From: Gamarada debralockiae
Lineage: Eukaryota > Ascomycota > Leotiomycetes > Helotiales > Hyphodiscaceae
Length of the DNA stretch: 64,000 bases
Direction of reading: 5' to 3'
Assembly (NCBI GenBank): GCA_002803225.1
Contig: NXFV01001672.1
Coordinates: 44,644 to 108,643 of the forward strand
Under the pieces are notes generated by a model. The model had not been told where the DNA came from. It ran no database searches and worked only from the letters and a program-made list of their open reading frames with translations. The position numbers and the translations under genes were made by a program. Shown here in pieces: positions 63,951 to 64,000 of this stretch (its first letter is position 1; the number at the start of each line of letters is the position of its first letter).

Positions 63951-64000
<50 letters not shown>
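63951..64000. repeat. Homopolymer T run at the window end
   Basis: About 50 consecutive T reach the last base. It may be a real tract, a gap edge or an assembly artefact; the true length cannot be seen. Confidence 0.9.

Noticed and set aside
1..64000. tRNA genes, rRNA genes and CRISPR arrays
   Set aside because: I looked for T-loop-like GGTTCGAATCC sequences and regularly spaced repeats and found none that fold or repeat properly.

Overview
The window is nuclear DNA of a filamentous ascomycete fungus. Most genes carry one to three short introns (about 45-150 nt) with GT(A/G)-type donors and CTAAC/CTGAC-type branch sites. The gene set is fungal: chitin-synthase chaperone CHS7, CFEM and BIM1-like cell-surface proteins, 2EXR and DUF7730 proteins, DCP2 and RIB3. 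A leotiomycete (Helotiales-like) is my best guess from the protein flavour, but that is inference.

Layout. 0-7 kb: a 2EXR-type gene, a decayed gene, a head-to-head RIB3/COQ3 pair (riboflavin and ubiquinone synthesis) and an uncharacterised 549-aa membrane-anchored protein. 7-9.4 kb: a secreted, probably GPI-anchored serine carboxypeptidase. 9.4-14.7 kb: gene-poor, with short tandem and inverted repeats and minus-strand coding-like debris. 14.7-17.3 kb: fructose-1,6-bisphosphatase converging on a DUF1295 reductase-like membrane protein. 17.4-24.3 kb: a rearranged block in which two copies of a small gene of unknown function lie in inverted orientation around DCP2 and a DUF4112 gene. 24.4-27 kb: RNR2 with MluI cell-cycle boxes inside its introns, then the SRP9/SRP21 subunit. 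27.5-30 kb: a seven-exon DUF1308/UPF0415 gene whose introns share a common 3' module. 31.5-36.9 kb: a metal-uptake neighbourhood (CFEM protein, BIM1-like protein, Met-rich ferric/cupric reductase). 37-41.6 kb: alpha/beta hydrolase, DUF7730 protein, coiled-coil protein. 41.6-47 kb: gene-poor, with hairpins, a degraded Pro-rich gene and a clear acyl-CoA thioesterase pseudogene. 47-49.1 kb: a cyclin. 49.1-55.4 kb: gene-poor. 55.4-56.5 kb: CHS7. 57-61.2 kb: a divergent pair, GMC-type choline dehydrogenase-like enzyme and betaine aldehyde dehydrogenase, which together would convert choline to glycine betaine. 62.4-63.6 kb: a RING protein with SUMO-interaction-like motifs. The window ends in a run of about 50 T.

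Genes that probably act together: CFEM/BIM1-like/reductase at the cell surface in copper or iron acquisition; the choline dehydrogenase/betaine aldehyde dehydrogenase pair, whose shared promoter holds six GATA-factor motifs in about 100 bp.

The observations most worth following are the repeated 3' module in four introns of one gene, the inverted duplication with its junction patches, the intronic MluI boxes in RNR2, and the surface metal cluster. Exon coordinates were read by hand from splice motifs, frame continuity and remembered family conservation; no alignment was run.
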